A stretch of 64,000 nt of DNA from Asticcacaulis sp. AC402 (GCF_000495835.1 NZ_AWGC01000004.1:62001-126000), one strand, 5' to 3'. Counted from the first letter of the stretch, positions 7,683 to 16,743 are shown. A program made the numbers and translations. Notes: generated from the letters alone by a model not told the origin.

Positions 7683-8573
7683 CTACCCCTTACCTCCCAG
7701 CAACCGCAAGGTGACAATCCTCGCCGTGACGGCGGCAATAACGGCCACCACGAACGGACATGGAAGTAATACTAACAGGTCTAACCATGAAAAGGGAAGA
7801 GCCACTGCGAAGCTTTGTGAGGAACCTGTGGCTTTTATGACCGCCATCACGCCGGCAGCGATGGCCGCGCCCAGTAAACCGGACTCGAACGCCATGCGGG
7901 CAAAGCGGTACTGAAAACGTTGCGCGATAAACAGATCGCTGGCGCCGCACAGCGACAAAACCTCGACGATATTGGCCCGCGCTGTCAGCCCCGCCCGGGT
8001 GGCGAAGCCGACCACCGCCGCGGTCGCGGTAAAAATGATGAAGAAAATACCAAACGAAATCAAACGTATAGTCAAAGCGCTTTGCTCGACATCCTTCATC
8101 CACACCGAATGGTCGTCGATTGAGGCGTCGATATCGTGGGCAATCAGGGCTTCGGTCAGCGCCTTGGGCGTCGCCGGCGTCTTGGGATCGAGTCGCACGG
8201 TGACCAGGTTGGGAATCGGCAGGTCATCGAGGATGGCCTCGCCCAGCCACGGCTTGATCAGTTCCTTGGCTTTTTCCGGCTCAATGGCCGTCACCTGCCC
8301 GACTCCCTTGACCCCGGCCAGGACCTCGGCGGCCTTGGCTGCGGCGACTGAACCACTTTCGAGACCGGTCGGCCGCACCTGGACCGTCATCTCGGCCCGG
8401 ATCTCGCGCGCCCAGCCGCGTGCCGCACGGTCCGACGCCATAACGATCAGCGCCGCCAGGCAGGCCAGAACGCATAGCACGCCAATGACATAATGCAGGG
8501 CGATCTCGCGCTGATCCTGGTCGGGCAGGAGGTGGCGCGCTTTCATCGACGCCAGGCGGGAAACGACGGTCAT
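7683..8573 (-). CDS. ftsX: Cell division ABC transporter permease FtsX
   Basis: A 296-residue FtsX with the family topology: a cytoplasmic N-terminus, TM1 near residues 30-48, a periplasmic domain of about 120 residues (around 50-165), and three further TM segments near 170-290. FtsX partners FtsE in the divisome and signals to periplasmic amidase activators that split septal peptidoglycan. It overlaps ftsE by 4 bases. The periplasmic loop contains the expected mixed alpha/beta pattern (TVQVRPTGLESGSVAA, VTAIEPEKAKELIKPWLG). Confidence 0.92.
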   Translation of the reverse strand: MTVVSRLASMKARHLLPDQDQREIALHYVIGVLCVLACLAALIVMASDRAARGWAREIRAEMTVQVRPTGLESGSVAAAKAAEVLAGVKGVGQVTAIEPEKAKELIKPWLGEAILDDLPIPNLVTVRLDPKTPATPKALTEALIAHDIDASIDDHSVWMKDVEQSALTIRLISFGIFFIIFTATAAVVGFATRAGLTARANIVEVLSLCGASDLFIAQRFQYRFARMAFESGLLGAAIAAGVMAVIKATGSSQSFAVALPFSWLDLLVLLPCPFVVAVIAAVTARIVTLRLLGGKG

Positions 8574-9355
8574 GACGGTACCGTGGCGTTGAGGTCGCGG
8601 CGGAAGATATGACCATCCTTCAGTTCCAGCACCGGCATACCCGAGGCGCGGACCAGGCTTTCGTCATGGGTGGCGATGAGCACGGTGGCGCCCAGCCGGT
8701 TCAGTTCGACAAACAGCCGCATGATGCGCAGACCCATGGCGTAGTCGATGTTACCGGTCGGCTCATCGGCCAGGATCAGGGTCGGTCGCGTGACGACGGC
8801 ACGGGCAATGGCCAGGCGCTGTTTTTCTCCGCCCGACAGGACATGTGGCATGGCCTGGAGCTGGTTCTTCAGTCCGACCCAGCTGAGCAATTCGGAGACA
8901 TCGTCGCGGTACTGACGGAAGGGTTGGCCGTGGACGAACAAAGGCAGGGCGGCATTATCGAAAACGTTAAGATGTTCGAGGAGACGAAATTCCTGGAAAA
9001 CGATGCCCAGTTTCGAACGCAGGCGTGCGATCTGCGCGCGGTCGGAGCTGTTGACGGTCTCACCGAAAAGGGAGATCCGGCCGGCTGACGGTGGTTGCGC
9101 CAGGTAGATCATTTTCAACAGGGAGGTTTTGCCGGCGCCCGACGGCCCGGTCAAAAAGTGGAACGACCCGGCCGGAAGCTGAAACGACAAGGATTTGAGG
9201 ATGTAGTTGGCGTCGGACAGGTGGGCTTCGCGGCTGCCGCCATAGCCCAGGCTGACATTGTCGAAGGCCACGACGGCGTCGTCACCGGGCAAAAAGCCCG
9301 GGACCGCGTTGGTCACCACGTTTTTCTGGCGATTTTTTTCGATAGACTGAGCCAT
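8570..9355 (-). CDS. ftsE: Cell division ATP-binding protein FtsE
   Basis: A 261-residue ABC ATPase. Walker A is GPSGAGKT at 70-77, the signature LSGGEKQR at 173-180, and Walker B LILADEP at 193-199, followed by the His switch IATHD. It hydrolyses ATP to drive conformational change of FtsX at the septum. The protein carries an N-terminal extension of about 28 residues before the ABC core compared with E. coli FtsE. It is the first gene of the minus-strand ftsE-ftsX-DUF218(-plsC) cluster. The 200-base gap upstream, shared with a divergent gene, should hold the promoter. Confidence 0.93.
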   Translation of the reverse strand: MAQSIEKNRQKNVVTNAVPGFLPGDDAVVAFDNVSLGYGGSREAHLSDANYILKSLSFQLPAGSFHFLTGPSGAGKTSLLKMIYLAQPPSAGRISLFGETVNSSDRAQIARLRSKLGIVFQEFRLLEHLNVFDNAALPLFVHGQPFRQYRDDVSELLSWVGLKNQLQAMPHVLSGGEKQRLAIARAVVTRPTLILADEPTGNIDYAMGLRIMRLFVELNRLGATVLIATHDESLVRASGMPVLELKDGHIFRRDLNATVPS

Positions 9356-9460
9356 GGTGCCACGAAGCGGTCAGGCTTGACCGGTTGTTAAGACTTTTTA
9401 GCGACATATGGTTAAGAAACTTCGTCATTTGTCGGGCGAAGACTAGTCTTATACCAAAAA

Positions 9461-9523
9461 GTGCCCCGCCTTCCTGTGCCCCGTATACCTGTGCCCCGTC
9501 TACCTGTGCATCATTTACGTCCT
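9461..9523. repeat. Short 15-bp tandem repeat in the ftsE / zinc-ribbon intergenic region
   Basis: Three consecutive 15-base units, GTGCCCCGNNTNCCT at 9461, 9476 and 9491, are followed by a degenerate fourth (GTGCATCATTTACGTCCT). Just before it, 9449-9457 reads TTATACCAA, the same as the terminus of the dispersed R1 repeat. It lies in the divergent promoter region. Confidence 0.65.
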
Positions 9524-9564
9524 GTGCAGGATTTGGAGCGGGGCGTTCCAGATCCGTTCCGGTT

Positions 9565-10566
9565 ATGATTCTCACCTGTCCCAACTGCGCGACGCGCTAT
9601 ACATTGCAGGACTCGCAACTGCCCTCCGGCGGGCGGACGGTGCGATGCGCAGCGTGCAAGTCGACCTGGCATGCCGAGCGCCAGGAAGACCCGATTGAGC
9701 TGCCGCTGCCATCGCCATCGGCACCGTCCCGTGCCGAAGACCTGCAGGACGTCAAGCCGCGCAAACTGCCCGGCCAGTATCGCGCCATGGTCGAGGACAA
9801 GAAGCGGCTGAAGGAACTGACCGCCCAGGGCATCGTCTGGGGCGTGATGGGGGCGACCGTTATCGCCTTTCTGGTCATCGGCTTCTTTTTCCGCGTTGAC
9901 ATCGTCCGCGCCTTCCCGCGCGTCGCCGGCGCCTATGCCATGGTCAACATCCCGGTCAATGCCTCCAATCTGAGCATAGATGAGTACACTGCCGACGCTG
10001 CCTTCAAGGACGGCCGCTTCGTGGTGACAGTCAATGCCAAGATCACCAACCTGGTCGATCGGCCGACGCGGGTGCCGCCGGTCAAGATCAAGCTGTATGA
10101 CGCTACGGGTGAGCCGTTCGACACCGTTCTTATTCCCTCAGGCGGCCTGATGGTCGAACCAGAAGCGACCCGCACCCTGACTTTCGACGTCAAGGATCCG
10201 AAGAACCTGACGGCGGGCGGGTCCATACAACTCGGCTTCGATCTTGAGGCCATGAACAAGCCAAACCTGGCCCTGCGCAACGAAAGCCCGAAACAACACG
10301 ATGGCGGCGATCACGGTACGACACCTGCGTCCAGGGATAAAAATCATGGCGATGCCGGGCCAAATGACGCCGGTCATGGTAAGCCTGCAAACGATTCGAC
10401 TGGACACGGCCCGGAAGAGTCCTTAACCGGGGGCATCGCGCCGGACCACGGCGCGGCAGATCATGCTATGGCCGGTGACGGTCATACTCCCACGGCACCG
10501 GCTCTCCGGTCCGAACTGCCGGCCAATGCTCATGACGACCACACCCCAGAAAAGTCCGGCCACTGA
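9565..10566 (+). CDS. MJ0042-type zinc-ribbon membrane protein with His-rich tail
   Basis: A 333-residue protein. It opens with an MJ0042-type zinc ribbon: MILTCPNC, then VRCAAC about 25 residues later. One TM helix follows near residues 93-115 (GVMGATVIAFLVIGFFF). After that comes a beta-rich domain resembling DUF3426 (ITNLVDRPTRVPPVKIKLYDATGE) and a tail of about 85 residues very rich in His, Asp and Gly (DHGTTP, NHGDAGP, GHGKPAND, DHGAADHA), which may bind metal. ATG 9565 is chosen because the zinc ribbon begins there; the upstream open frame is low-complexity. Such proteins are common in alphaproteobacteria next to ftsE. Function unknown. Confidence 0.85.
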   Translation: MILTCPNCATRYTLQDSQLPSGGRTVRCAACKSTWHAERQEDPIELPLPSPSAPSRAEDLQDVKPRKLPGQYRAMVEDKKRLKELTAQGIVWGVMGATVIAFLVIGFFFRVDIVRAFPRVAGAYAMVNIPVNASNLSIDEYTADAAFKDGRFVVTVNAKITNLVDRPTRVPPVKIKLYDATGEPFDTVLIPSGGLMVEPEATRTLTFDVKDPKNLTAGGSIQLGFDLEAMNKPNLALRNESPKQHDGGDHGTTPASRDKNHGDAGPNDAGHGKPANDSTGHGPEESLTGGIAPDHGAADHAMAGDGHTPTAPALRSELPANAHDDHTPEKSGH

Positions 10567-11101
10567 CGTGGCTCTCGTGCCGACCGTCCTTATTGACGAG
10601 GCAGAGGTCCAGCAGCGCGTCCAGGTCCTGGCCGACCTCCTGGTCAGCTATATTCGTCCGGACTGTGTCGGCATCTGTTTGCTGACCGGGGGTATCTGGT
10701 TCGCCGCCGACCTGACGCGGGCCCTGAACCGTTCCGGCCGCGACATCGCCTTCGACGCCCTTTGGCTGTCGTCGTATGGTGACGACCATCACAGCGGCGC
10801 CATGCTGATCCGCGCACCATTGCAGCGTCCGGTCGAGGGCCGGCAAGTGCTGATCATGGACGATGTGCTCGATACCGGTGCGTCACTGAAGATTGCCGTC
10901 GAGATCGTCCGGGAGGCCGGCGCTGCCGAGGTCCTGACAGCAGTGTTTGCGCGAAAGCCCGATCCGTTGAAGGACGGCAACCGGCGCGAGATAGATGCGG
11001 ACTTCACCGCCTGGGAAGCCCCGGCGCGTTATCTGGTCGGCTATGGCCTGGACGACGGCGGCAAGTACCGTGGCCTGCCCTACGTCGGGGCGATGGATTA
11101 G
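10532..11101 (+). CDS. Phosphoribosyltransferase, hypoxanthine-guanine type
   Basis: A protein of about 189 residues with the type I PRTase fold. The PRPP-binding loop is clear (VLIMDDVLDTGAS). GICLLTGGIWFAADL and FDALWLSSYG are the flanking HPRT-like segments. The end has the ARYLVGYGLDDGGKYRGLPYVG signature typical of hypoxanthine phosphoribosyltransferases, which convert hypoxanthine or guanine plus PRPP to the nucleotide in purine salvage. The start is uncertain: ATG 10532 overlaps the previous gene by 35 bases, and GTG 10568 directly follows its stop and would give 177 residues. Confidence 0.85.
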   Translation: MTTTPQKSPATDVALVPTVLIDEAEVQQRVQVLADLLVSYIRPDCVGICLLTGGIWFAADLTRALNRSGRDIAFDALWLSSYGDDHHSGAMLIRAPLQRPVEGRQVLIMDDVLDTGASLKIAVEIVREAGAAEVLTAVFARKPDPLKDGNRREIDADFTAWEAPARYLVGYGLDDGGKYRGLPYVGAMD

Positions 11102-11355
11102 GGCCTCACGATAATCTGGAAACAGGCGAAGGCAGCCCATGGTGAGCCGGCCACCCAGATTGTATAATAAACCATGCTGACCCAAAAACCGAAGGGCTGA
11201 GATGTTCGATGCTTGGACGGGAACATCGTCCAAGGGGCTATAACCCTACCTCTCCTAATGCCGCCAACAAGCTGAAAGATGGCGAACGACGTGGTTACGA
11301 TGATAAAGGCCGCCAAGAAGTAGCCTAATACCAATCCATGATGACCTTGACTCAT
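11098..11355 (-). CDS. Small two-TM membrane protein, start codon inside a repeat
   Basis: An 85-residue protein with two hydrophobic helices (near residues 9-30 and 56-80) and a short basic loop. No family is recognised. Its last 4 bases overlap the end of the convergent phosphoribosyltransferase gene. The ATG and the first nine or ten codons lie inside dispersed repeat R1 (11326-11465). Either the repeat inserted at the 5' end and supplied a new start, or the real start is lost and this is a remnant. A TTG at codon 8 is the only other candidate start near the junction. Confidence 0.5.
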   Translation of the reverse strand: MSQGHHGLVLGYFLAAFIIVTTSFAIFQLVGGIRRGRVIAPWTMFPSKHRTSQPFGFWVSMVYYTIWVAGSPWAAFACFQIIVRP

Positions 11356-11465
11356 CGTGGATTGGCAAGGGCGACTGCCCGCCCGAGCTTACGCGAGGAG
11401 CCATGCGGCGCTTGAGCTGAAAAAATGCGAATACCAAGCGTCATTCTTTATGAGGCTTGGTATAA
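11326..11465 (-). repeat. Dispersed repeat R1, copy 1 (140 bp)
   Basis: Read on the minus strand it begins TTATACCAAGCCTCATAAAG and ends GATTGGTATTA. It matches copies at 23857-24023 and 29012-29177 over both ends, with an internal deletion of about 25 bases here. Termini TTATACCAA and TTGGTATTA are near-inverted. An inner hairpin ATACCAAGC / GCTTGGTAT lies at the TTATACCAA end. It sits between the truncated DUF4175 gene and the small membrane gene. It looks like a non-autonomous mobile element; no transposase is present. Confidence 0.85.
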
Positions 11466-11485
11466 GCCGTTTTCCTCGAAATCCA

Positions 11486-12019
11486 CTATTTCCGCGCCAG
11501 ATGCATATCCGCCGAAGCTTCCAGTTGGGCGAAGGGCATAAAGCCGTGCTGTACCCGGCTCCAAGGTACCGGTCCAAGGACCAGGAAACCCAGGACCGCC
11601 GCCACCAGGGCCACAAAGCGAAGGGCAAACGGATCGGACTGGGCGATGCCGGCCTTGGCCTTGCCGACCCTCAAAGGCGGCTGGTCGACCTGATGGCGCA
11701 TGGCCAGGATGCGCTCGGGCTTCAGCCCGTTGTCTACCGCCACACGCGTGTTCAACTCGGTAAAGGTCGGCATGCGGAAGTTGAAAACCGCCCGGAACGA
11801 GGCGAAGATCGCCACCAGCAAACCCAGCGACAGCATCGCAGCATGAAGCCAGCTCGGCAGGTAGAGGAACAGTCCCCACTGGGCCGCAACCGCAATCAGC
11901 GCCACCAGCAGGACATAGGGAAAGAGGGCCGGAAGCAGACGCTCCCAGATCATCACCAACCGCGTCCAGAACAGGGCGCGGTTCAAAGGTGACAAGGCTG
12001 ACGGCTTGCTTACCGACAT
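11486..12019 (-). pseudogene. Truncated DUF4175 (TIGR02302-like) membrane protein
   Basis: A frame of 177 residues starting at ATG 12019 (GGGGGAG just upstream). It matches the N-terminus of the large DUF4175 proteins found after lysA in Caulobacterales: FWTRLVMIWERLLPALFPYVLLVALIAVAA, two TM segments, F.LRMPTF.E...R...DNGL..R, DPFALRFVALVAAVLGFLVLGP. These proteins normally run to about 800 residues, with a large periplasmic or low-complexity C-terminal part. Here translation stops right after the third TM segment, 21 bases from repeat R1. The cytoplasmic stretch between residues 105 and 130 also seems shortened. It is most likely a remnant. Confidence 0.7.
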
Positions 12020-12050
12020 AACTCCCCCAGGGACACTCATCTTCATCAAT

Positions 12051-13379
12051 CTATGCCAAGGCTACCCGCGGCCGCAAACCCTTAGGTTCCAACCACTGGG
12101 GCAAGGGTTCGCGCGCAATCATCTCATCATAGCTGGGGCGAGGACGCACGACGGCGAAGCGACCGTCACGCACCAACACCTCAGGGGCGAGCGGACGCGA
12201 ATTATATTCGCTCCCCATGACAGCGCCATAGGCCCCTGCCGTCATGAAGGCGACCAGTTCACCCGCCCGCAGCCGGGGCAATTGCCGGTCGCGGGTAAAC
12301 GTATCGCCGGTTTCGCACACCGGACCGACCACGTCATAGATCTCGGCATCGTCATTGGCCGGTTGCACCACCGGCCGGATGTCATGATAGGCGTCGTACA
12401 GAGCCGGGCGCAACAGATCGTTCATCGCTGCGTCCAGGACCAGAAACTTTTGGCCGCTGTCGCTGCGCTCATGGACATGGACGACTCGCGACACCAAAAC
12501 CCCGGCATTAGCCGCGATCAGTCGGCCGGGCTCGAAGGTATAGCGAACCCCCAGATTGCCGACCGTCAGGGCCGCCATTTCGGCGAAATCGGCCGGGTTC
12601 GGCGGTGTCGGCTGGTTGAAATAGGGCACGCCCAAGCCACCACCCAGATCCAGCCGCTCGACGCTTAGGCCTTCGGCACGGAGAGCCTCGACCCAGCCCC
12701 TCATGCGCGAAAAAGCCGCCTGCATCGGCGTCAGGTCGGTGATTTGCGAACCGATATGACAGGCAATGCCGACCGGCGCCAGGTTGCGGTGCGCGGACGC
12801 CTCGGCATAGAGTTTCAGCGCCTCTTCAGCAGAAATGCCGAACTTATCCTTGGCGCCGCCGGTGGTGATCTTGGCATGGCCGCCGGCGCCGACACCTGGA
12901 TTGATCCGGATGACGAAGGGGGCGATCATGTTCAGCGATGCCGCCACCCGGGCCAGGCGGTCGAGTTCGGGCCTTGATTCGACGTTCAGCTGATAGATGC
13001 CGGCCTTTAGCGCAAAGGCCATTTCGCCGTCGGTCTTGCCAACGCCAGAAAAGACGATGCGCTCGGCCGGAATGCCGGCGGCCATCGCCTTGCGGATCTC
13101 GCCCTCACTGACCGTATCGGCACCACAGCCGGCAAGCGCCAGGGTGCGCACGACGGCAAGGTTGGAATTGGCCTTCATGGCATAGGCCACCAGCGGCGCC
13201 TCTTCCTTGGGGGAGCGCAAGGCCGGCATGGTGCTCAACGCGCCGGCGAAGACAGTATAGTGCCGTTCGAGCGTCGCCGATGAGTAGACATAGACCGGGG
13301 TCCCGACCTCGCGGGCGATCTCCGTAAGGGAAACGCCTTCGCAATGCAGTTCACCGTCCTGGTAGTCGAAATGGTTCAC
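12051..13379 (-). CDS. lysA: Diaminopimelate decarboxylase
   Basis: A 442-residue fold-III PLP enzyme that converts meso-diaminopimelate to L-lysine, the last step of the pathway. The PLP lysine is Lys69 in VAYAMKANSN. HIGSQI, DLGGGLGVPY, the EPGR phosphate-binding motif and the GPVCETGD cysteine loop, where the second monomer contributes to the active site, are all present. The start is GTG 13379. It follows the small lipoprotein gene and argH on the same strand, a conserved alphaproteobacterial order. Confidence 0.95.
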   Translation of the reverse strand: MNHFDYQDGELHCEGVSLTEIAREVGTPVYVYSSATLERHYTVFAGALSTMPALRSPKEEAPLVAYAMKANSNLAVVRTLALAGCGADTVSEGEIRKAMAAGIPAERIVFSGVGKTDGEMAFALKAGIYQLNVESRPELDRLARVAASLNMIAPFVIRINPGVGAGGHAKITTGGAKDKFGISAEEALKLYAEASAHRNLAPVGIACHIGSQITDLTPMQAAFSRMRGWVEALRAEGLSVERLDLGGGLGVPYFNQPTPPNPADFAEMAALTVGNLGVRYTFEPGRLIAANAGVLVSRVVHVHERSDSGQKFLVLDAAMNDLLRPALYDAYHDIRPVVQPANDDAEIYDVVGPVCETGDTFTRDRQLPRLRAGELVAFMTAGAYGAVMGSEYNSRPLAPEVLVRDGRFAVVRPRPSYDEMIAREPLPQWLEPKGLRPRVALA

Positions 13380-13399
13380 ACGAAACCCGATCGGTAAGT

Positions 13400-13753
13400 C
13401 TATTTGGGAGTGTTATTGTTGAAGATGGTGGCGTTGCCGAAGCCTTCGAGCGGCGCGTCCTGCACCTTCTTGTTGCCGCGGTAGGGGTCGTCCATCCTGT
13501 TGTCGTCGTCGGCTTGCGGCAGGGCGCGTTCAGTCTCGTTCGGCGCGGCGCTGTCGTCCAGCGTGGCGGTCGAGCCCCCGCCGGCGTTCTTCGACGCCGA
13601 CCACGATGCCTTGGCGTCATCACCATACACGGGCGGCGCCTGTTCGAGCGTACCCAGCTTGCCGCAGGCCGACAGCAGCAGCGCTCCGCCCAGCAGGGCC
13701 ATGCCCGTCAGGGCGGCCGAGGTAATTAGGCGGGTCTTGTTGACGGTCATCAT
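13400..13753 (-). CDS. Small lipoprotein between argH and lysA
   Basis: A 117-residue protein. The N-terminus is a lipoprotein signal: a basic start (MTVNKTR), a hydrophobic core and the lipobox LLSAC, with the acylated Cys near residue 29. The rest is low-complexity and Asp/Ala/Asn-rich, hence disordered. ATG 13753 overlaps the argH stop (ATGA), so it is co-translated. The position matches the short lipoproteins (LptM/YifL type) found between argH and lysA in many proteobacteria, but the similarity is limited to size, signal and a [10 protein letters not shown]-like patch after the Cys. Confidence 0.8.
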   Translation of the reverse strand: MMTVNKTRLITSAALTGMALLGGALLLSACGKLGTLEQAPPVYGDDAKASWSASKNAGGGSTATLDDSAAPNETERALPQADDDNRMDDPYRGNKKVQDAPLEGFGNATIFNNNTPK

Positions 13754-15168
13754 AGGCGGCGATCCTTCCAACTCTGGATTTGTTTACGAACCTGATCCGG
13801 CGCCGTGCCGCCATAGGACTGGCGGGACGCGGCGGAAGCTTCAGGCGTTAAGACCTTATACACATCCTCCGTGATCCTGGCTTCCAGATTTTGCAGATCA
13901 GCGAGGTCTAGTTGCGCCAAATCCACACCCTTGTCGTCAGCCAGGCGAACGGCGGCACCGGTAATGTGGTGGGCATCGCGGAACGGGATGTCCAGGGCTC
14001 GAACCAGCCAGTCGGCCAGGTCCGTCGCCGTCGAGAAGCCGGCGCCGGCAGCTGCGCGCATCCTGGCCGTGTCAGCGTCAAGATCCAGTACCATTCCGGT
14101 CATGGCGCGAAGGCCCAGATCGAGGGCATCGAAGGCCTCAAACACGGGCGGCTTGTCCTCCTGCATATCTTTGGAATAGGCGAGCGGCAGTCCCTTCATC
14201 ACCGTGGTCAGGGCGATCAGCGAACCTGTGATCCGGCCGGTCTTGGCGCGCACCAGCTCGGCGGCGTCAGGATTGCGTTTCTGTGGCATGATCGACGAAC
14301 CGGTCGAGAAGGCGTCCGACAGTTTGACAAAGCCAAACATCGGCGTCGTCCAGATGACGATTTCCTCGGCCAGGCGCGACAGGTGGCCGGCGCAGATGGC
14401 GGCATGACCAAGGGCTTCAAGGGCGAAGTCGCGCGCCGATACCCCGTCCAGCGAATTGGCCATCGGCCGGTCGAAACCCAGCTCGGTGCTGGTAGCAAAG
14501 CGATCAATCGGGAACGGCGATCCGGCCAGGGCGGCGCAGCCCAGCGGGTTCTCGTTCATCCGCGTGCGCGCATCGGTAAAGCGCGAGTGGTCGCGGCTGA
14601 ACATTTCGACATAGGCCATCAGGTGGTGGCCAAACGTCACCGGCTGGGCCGGCTGCAGGTGGGTAAAGCCTGGCATCAGGGCGTCGGCATATTGCTCGGC
14701 GCGTTGCAGCAGTGCCCCTTGCAGGGCCAACAGTTGATCCAGCGTCACGTCAATCTGATCGCGTACCCACAGGCGAAAATCAGTCGCCACCTGATCGTTG
14801 CGCGAACGCGCCGTATGCAGCCGCCCGGCAACCGGCCCGATCAGCTCGCGCAGGCGCGCCTCGATATTCATATGAATATCTTCGAATTCGTGGCGGAAAG
14901 GAAACACGCCCGCGTGAATCTCATCCTTTATCTTCGCCAGTCCGTCGTCGATCGTTTTGGCATCGCCAAAACTTATGATACCTTGTTTTGCCAACATGGC
15001 GGCGTGGGCGCGCGAGCCGCGCAAGTCCTGCTGCCAAAGGCGTTTGTCGACATCGATGGAAACATTGATGGCTTGCATAATTTCATCGGGTCGGGCACTA
15101 AATCGTCCGCCCCACATCTTTTGCCCCTGTTGGGGTTTGGGGGACGCGTCGTCGGTATGATCGCTCAT
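13750..15168 (-). CDS. argH: Argininosuccinate lyase
   Basis: A 472-residue enzyme of the fumarase/aspartase superfamily that splits argininosuccinate into arginine and fumarate. The signature [12 protein letters not shown] lies near residues 288-299. [13 protein letters not shown] and TAR are the N-terminal substrate motifs, and [16 protein letters not shown] carries the general acid region. The family core starts at MWGGRF, residue 18, so ATG 15117 is an alternative start. With ATG 15168 the start codon overlaps that of the divergent thioredoxin gene. Confidence 0.95.
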   Translation of the reverse strand: MSDHTDDASPKPQQGQKMWGGRFSARPDEIMQAINVSIDVDKRLWQQDLRGSRAHAAMLAKQGIISFGDAKTIDDGLAKIKDEIHAGVFPFRHEFEDIHMNIEARLRELIGPVAGRLHTARSRNDQVATDFRLWVRDQIDVTLDQLLALQGALLQRAEQYADALMPGFTHLQPAQPVTFGHHLMAYVEMFSRDHSRFTDARTRMNENPLGCAALAGSPFPIDRFATSTELGFDRPMANSLDGVSARDFALEALGHAAICAGHLSRLAEEIVIWTTPMFGFVKLSDAFSTGSSIMPQKRNPDAAELVRAKTGRITGSLIALTTVMKGLPLAYSKDMQEDKPPVFEAFDALDLGLRAMTGMVLDLDADTARMRAAAGAGFSTATDLADWLVRALDIPFRDAHHITGAAVRLADDKGVDLAQLDLADLQNLEARITEDVYKVLTPEASAASRQSYGGTAPDQVRKQIQSWKDRRL

Positions 15169-15931
15169 GGATAACCCTTTGGACAGTGACGAACTGAAGA
15201 CGGCGCAACCCGCGCCGCGGCCCGATCAGACTGCGCAGCCTATAGCCGAGGACGGTGGCGAACCCAAGTGGCGCGACACTGGGAAAGCACAGAAAAAGCG
15301 CCGGCCAAGCGGCCTGGTGATTGCCGTCGTGATCGCTGCTATTGTCGCTATCGGCGTTCTGGGTTTTGCCGCCTGGAAGCTGGCGCCGCAACTGTTCGGC
15401 GGTGCACCGCTGACCGGTGCTGAATCCGCGGTCAAGGCGGAAGCCGAAGGGCCTTTGGCGCCCTATGTCAAGGGTTCGATCGCGAGCATGGTCACCTTTG
15501 CGTCGCCCCAGAAGATTGACAACCTCGCTTTTCTCGACCGCAACCGCAAGACCCTGCACCTGGCCGATTTCAAGGGCCAGGTGGTGGTGCTGAACCTGTG
15601 GGCGACTTGGTGCGCACCGTGCCGCTATGAGATGCCAACCCTGGCTAACCTGCAAAAACACTATGCCGGCAAGGGTGTTGCGGTGGTGGCCCTGAGTGGC
15701 GACACGGATGACAAGTTTGCCGACGTCAAGTCCTTCATCGACGTCCAGCAGCCACTGGAGGTCTATGTCGATCCAGATCTGGTTGCCAAGACCTCGAAAC
15801 TGAATGTCGCCGGCCTGCCCTCGACCCTGATCCTCAACAAGAACGGGGACATGGTTGCCCGTCTCGATGGCGAAGCTTCGTGGGATACGCCTGAGGTCAT
15901 TGCCCTGCTGGACAAGCTCAACGCCGAGTAA
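15167..15931 (+). CDS. TlpA/ResA-like membrane-anchored thiol-disulfide oxidoreductase
   Basis: A 254-residue protein with a cytoplasmic N-terminus of about 45 residues, one TM helix ([23 protein letters not shown]) and a periplasmic thioredoxin domain. The active site is WCAPC near residues 147-151, preceded by VVLNLWAT. The cis-proline loop [10 protein letters not shown] is present. It probably reduces periplasmic disulfides, for example in cytochrome c or membrane-protein maturation. Pairing with argH is typical of Caulobacterales. Its ATG overlaps the argH ATG on the opposite strand by two bases. No strong Shine-Dalgarno sequence is seen, so leaderless or weakly initiated translation is possible. 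Confidence 0.88.
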   Translation: MDNPLDSDELKTAQPAPRPDQTAQPIAEDGGEPKWRDTGKAQKKRRPSGLVIAVVIAAIVAIGVLGFAAWKLAPQLFGGAPLTGAESAVKAEAEGPLAPYVKGSIASMVTFASPQKIDNLAFLDRNRKTLHLADFKGQVVVLNLWATWCAPCRYEMPTLANLQKHYAGKGVAVVALSGDTDDKFADVKSFIDVQQPLEVYVDPDLVAKTSKLNVAGLPSTLILNKNGDMVARLDGEASWDTPEVIALLDKLNAE

Positions 15932-15954
15932 TCGCCGTTTACAACAGAGCGGGC

Positions 15955-15982
15955 GGGAGGCAAGGTCCGCCTCCCTTTTCGT
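15955..15982 (+). terminator. Rho-independent terminator after the TlpA-like gene
   Basis: The stem GGGAGGC (15955-15961) pairs with GCCTCCC (15969-15975), with a 7-base loop, followed by TTTTCGTTTTC. It lies 24 bases after the thioredoxin stop codon and just before the dioxygenase gene. Confidence 0.75.
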
Positions 15983-16000
15983 TTTCTCTGGCGATTCTTT

Positions 16001-16636
16001 ATGCTCTTCATTCAATCTGCCCTCGACAAGGAAGAACTCGCCGAGGTCGCGATCCGGCTGAAGGCCCTGCCGGCCGGTGCCGTCCGCCGCGGCAAGGCTG
16101 GCGAGCCGCAACACAACGATTCCAAAGCGCGTGCGGTCATGGGCTGGGTCAAGTCACTCGTCACCCGCCACCCGCTGGTCCAGGCCTATGCCCAGCCGGC
16201 GCGGTTTTCGACCTTTATCCTGACCAGACACATGGAGGGTGAACGCTTCGGCCTGCATCCGATCGATCCGCTGATGAAGGACGAGAACGGCAATCCGATG
16301 CGGACGGACCTGACCTTTACGCTCTTCCTGACACCGAAGCTGGACTATGATGGCGGAGCGCTGACGCTGGAAGCCAATGACGGCACGCGTGATATCCGTC
16401 TGGAGGCCGGAGATATGGTGATCCACAAGACCAGCCAGCTTCACCAGGTGGCGCCGGTCATACGCGGCGAGCGGTTGGCCTGTGTCGGCTGGATTCACAG
16501 CCTGACCAAGCGCGAGGACGAACGTGATATCCTTTTCGACCTGCAACGCATGCTGCTCGTGGCGACCGACCGCGACCAGGTGCTGATGCTGCGCAAGACG
16601 ATCGGCAATCTGGTGCGGATGTGGGGCGAGGTCTAG
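16001..16636 (+). CDS. PKHD-type Fe(II)/2-oxoglutarate dioxygenase with altered iron motif
   Basis: A 211-residue protein matching the PKHD/PiuC (YbiX) family in length and in its C-terminal half: MRTDLTFTLFL, YDGGALTLE, RLEAGDMVIH.TS.LHQVAPVIRGERLA..GWIHSL, and LFDLQRMLL at the end. The family iron ligands are His-x-Asp plus a distal His. The distal His (LHQV) and the 2-oxoglutarate-binding Arg (RGER) are kept, but the first motif reads FGLHPIDPLM where the family has HVD, so Ile occupies the Asp position and an Asp lies one residue later. Such enzymes accompany iron uptake; no receptor gene is adjacent. The TAG stop lies inside repeat R2. Confidence 0.8.
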   Translation: MLFIQSALDKEELAEVAIRLKALPAGAVRRGKAGEPQHNDSKARAVMGWVKSLVTRHPLVQAYAQPARFSTFILTRHMEGERFGLHPIDPLMKDENGNPMRTDLTFTLFLTPKLDYDGGALTLEANDGTRDIRLEAGDMVIHKTSQLHQVAPVIRGERLACVGWIHSLTKREDERDILFDLQRMLLVATDRDQVLMLRKTIGNLVRMWGEV

Positions 16637-16715
16637 AGCGCAATCCGATAAAGTGTGCAGCACTTTTCGGAAAAATTGCGCGACAAAACAAAAACTTAGA
16701 GAGGGGTTTTGATTC
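16634..16715 (+). repeat. Dispersed repeat R2, copy A
   Basis: It begins TAGAGCGCAATCCGATAAAG, continues with TTTTCGGAAAAATTGCGCGAC, and ends near GAGGGGTTTTGATTCTACC. The same series occurs at 22611-22696 (minus) and 49854-49974 (plus). The first three bases are the stop codon of the dioxygenase gene. Confidence 0.85.
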
Positions 16716-16743
16716 TACCTAAAGCATCGAACTCCAGTCCTCG

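Noticed and set aside
9461-9523. The 15-bp tandem units as a CRISPR-like array
   Set aside because: Units are contiguous without spacers, only three to four in number, and no cas genes are present.
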